Source: an uncultured Clostridia bacterium
GTDB taxonomy: Bacteria; Bacillota; Clostridia; Oscillospirales; Acutalibacteraceae
DNA length: 5,758 nucleotides
Direction: 5' to 3'
NCBI GenBank assembly: GCA_937877675.1
Contig: CALEIS010000014.1
Coordinates: 1 to 5,758, forward strand
Below, one piece after another: positions 5,554 through 5,758 of the stretch (the first letter of the stretch is position 1; each line of letters begins with the position of its first letter). The notes below the pieces were generated by a model, which saw only the letters and a program-made list of their open reading frames with translations, was not told where the DNA came from and made no database searches. A program made the translations under genes and the position numbers.

Positions 5554-5579
5554 TAAGGCGGGGTTTTAACCTCGCCTTA
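5554..5579 (+). terminator. Probable terminator of sdpR-sdpI
   Basis: The 10-bp stem has arms 5554-5563 and 5570-5579 (AAGGCGGGG against CCTCGCCTT with one G-U pair, plus a closing T-A pair) around a TTTTAA loop. The T-rich tail is weak (ATTCTGTATTT), so termination may be incomplete. It lies 9 nt past the sdpI stop. Confidence 0.72.
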
Positions 5580-5594
5580 ATTCTGTATTTATAA

Positions 5595-5622
5595 TTGACA
5601 TCTTCAAAATCAATGGTATAAT
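5595..5622 (+). promoter_or_regulatory. Promoter of glnA
   Basis: A perfect -35 TTGACA (5595-5600), a 16-bp spacer and a perfect -10 TATAAT (5617-5622) preceded by an extended TGG. The start of transcription near 5629 gives a leader of about 53 nt. No obvious GlnR box (TGTNA-N7-TNACA) is seen around it. Confidence 0.82.
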
Positions 5623-5635
5623 ATTACTATTAAAG

Positions 5636-5659
5636 TGGGTACATATATATTGGTATCCA
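5636..5659 (+). other. Small imperfect hairpin in the glnA leader
   Basis: TGGGTAC (5636-5642) can pair with GTATCCA (5653-5659), 7 bp with one G-U pair, around a 10-nt AT-rich loop. It ends 6 nt before the ribosome binding site region. It is short and may be chance; no known riboswitch is recognised. Confidence 0.25.
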
Positions 5660-5681
5660 AACTTGAAAGGTGGTAACTCCA

Positions 5682-5758
5682 ATGAGCTACACAGTTGAAG
5701 ACATTCTCAAAATAGCAAAAGAAAAAAATATTAAGTTCTTGCGTTTGCAGTTTACTGA
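5682..5758 (+). CDS. glnA: Type I glutamine synthetase, N-terminus only (3' end cut by window)
   Basis: Glutamine synthetase joins ammonia to glutamate with ATP and is the main ammonium-assimilation enzyme. Only 25 full codons are visible: MSYTVEDILKIAKEKNIKF followed by LRLQFT, then a partial codon (GA-) that would give Asp or Glu. The family N-terminus has the same form, an S/KYT-x-EDI helix and then a (F/Y)-(I/L)-R-L-Q-F-T-D strand leading into the beta-grasp domain. The ATG has AAAGGTGG at 5666-5673, 8 nt upstream, and a strong promoter of its own. The catalytic part lies outside the window, so subtype and activity cannot be judged. Confidence 0.85.
   Translation, partial: MSYTVEDILKIAKEKNIKFLRLQFT

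Overview
The window looks like ordinary chromosome from an AT-rich, low-GC Gram-positive bacterium, most likely a member of the Clostridia. The basis is strong AGGAGG-type ribosome binding sites, compact intrinsic terminators, near-consensus sigma-A promoters with extended -10 elements, and the gene families present (LytTR plus DUF3021, SdpR plus SdpI, a clostridial-style MnmA). The genus cannot be fixed from the sequence alone. No tRNA, rRNA, CRISPR array, transposase or phage gene was seen.

Layout: (1) Positions 1-1017 hold nearly all of mnmA (tRNA 2-thiouridylase), cut at its 5' end, and a terminator follows. (2) Positions 1067-2040 hold a self-contained two-gene unit: a LytTR DNA-binding regulator and a four-helix DUF3021 membrane protein. 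It has its own promoter, a LytTR-like pair of direct repeats upstream, and a terminator whose stem nearly copies the one after mnmA. (3) Positions 2084-2180 are a convergent intergenic region with a GC-rich, perfect 27-bp inverted repeat, probably a dispersed repeat element. (4) Positions 2211-4549 on the minus strand hold a PAP2-family lipid phosphatase followed by a class B penicillin-binding protein. Between them is a terminator-like hairpin that buries the ribosome binding site of the penicillin-binding protein. (5) Positions 4573-5579 hold an sdpR-sdpI type operon with a consensus promoter and a perfect 25-bp palindromic operator. (6) From 5595 to the end are a promoter, a leader and the first 25 codons of glnA (type I glutamine synthetase).

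How the genes fit together: the LytTR/DUF3021 and SdpR/SdpI pairs share one design, a small soluble DNA-binding protein encoded just before a polytopic membrane partner, each with apparent cis-acting repeats at its own promoter. In the families concerned the membrane partner controls the regulator. Between them lie two envelope-synthesis genes, one likely acting on prenyl-phosphate lipid carrier and one cross-linking peptidoglycan. An envelope-stress or antimicrobial-peptide response is a reasonable guess, but no toxin or bacteriocin gene is visible here. mnmA and glnA are housekeeping genes at the edges.

The most interesting items are the regulatory DNA and RNA (LytTR direct repeats, SdpR palindrome, SD-burying hairpin) and the KTA variant of the KTG motif in the penicillin-binding protein. 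I see no wholly new multi-gene system.
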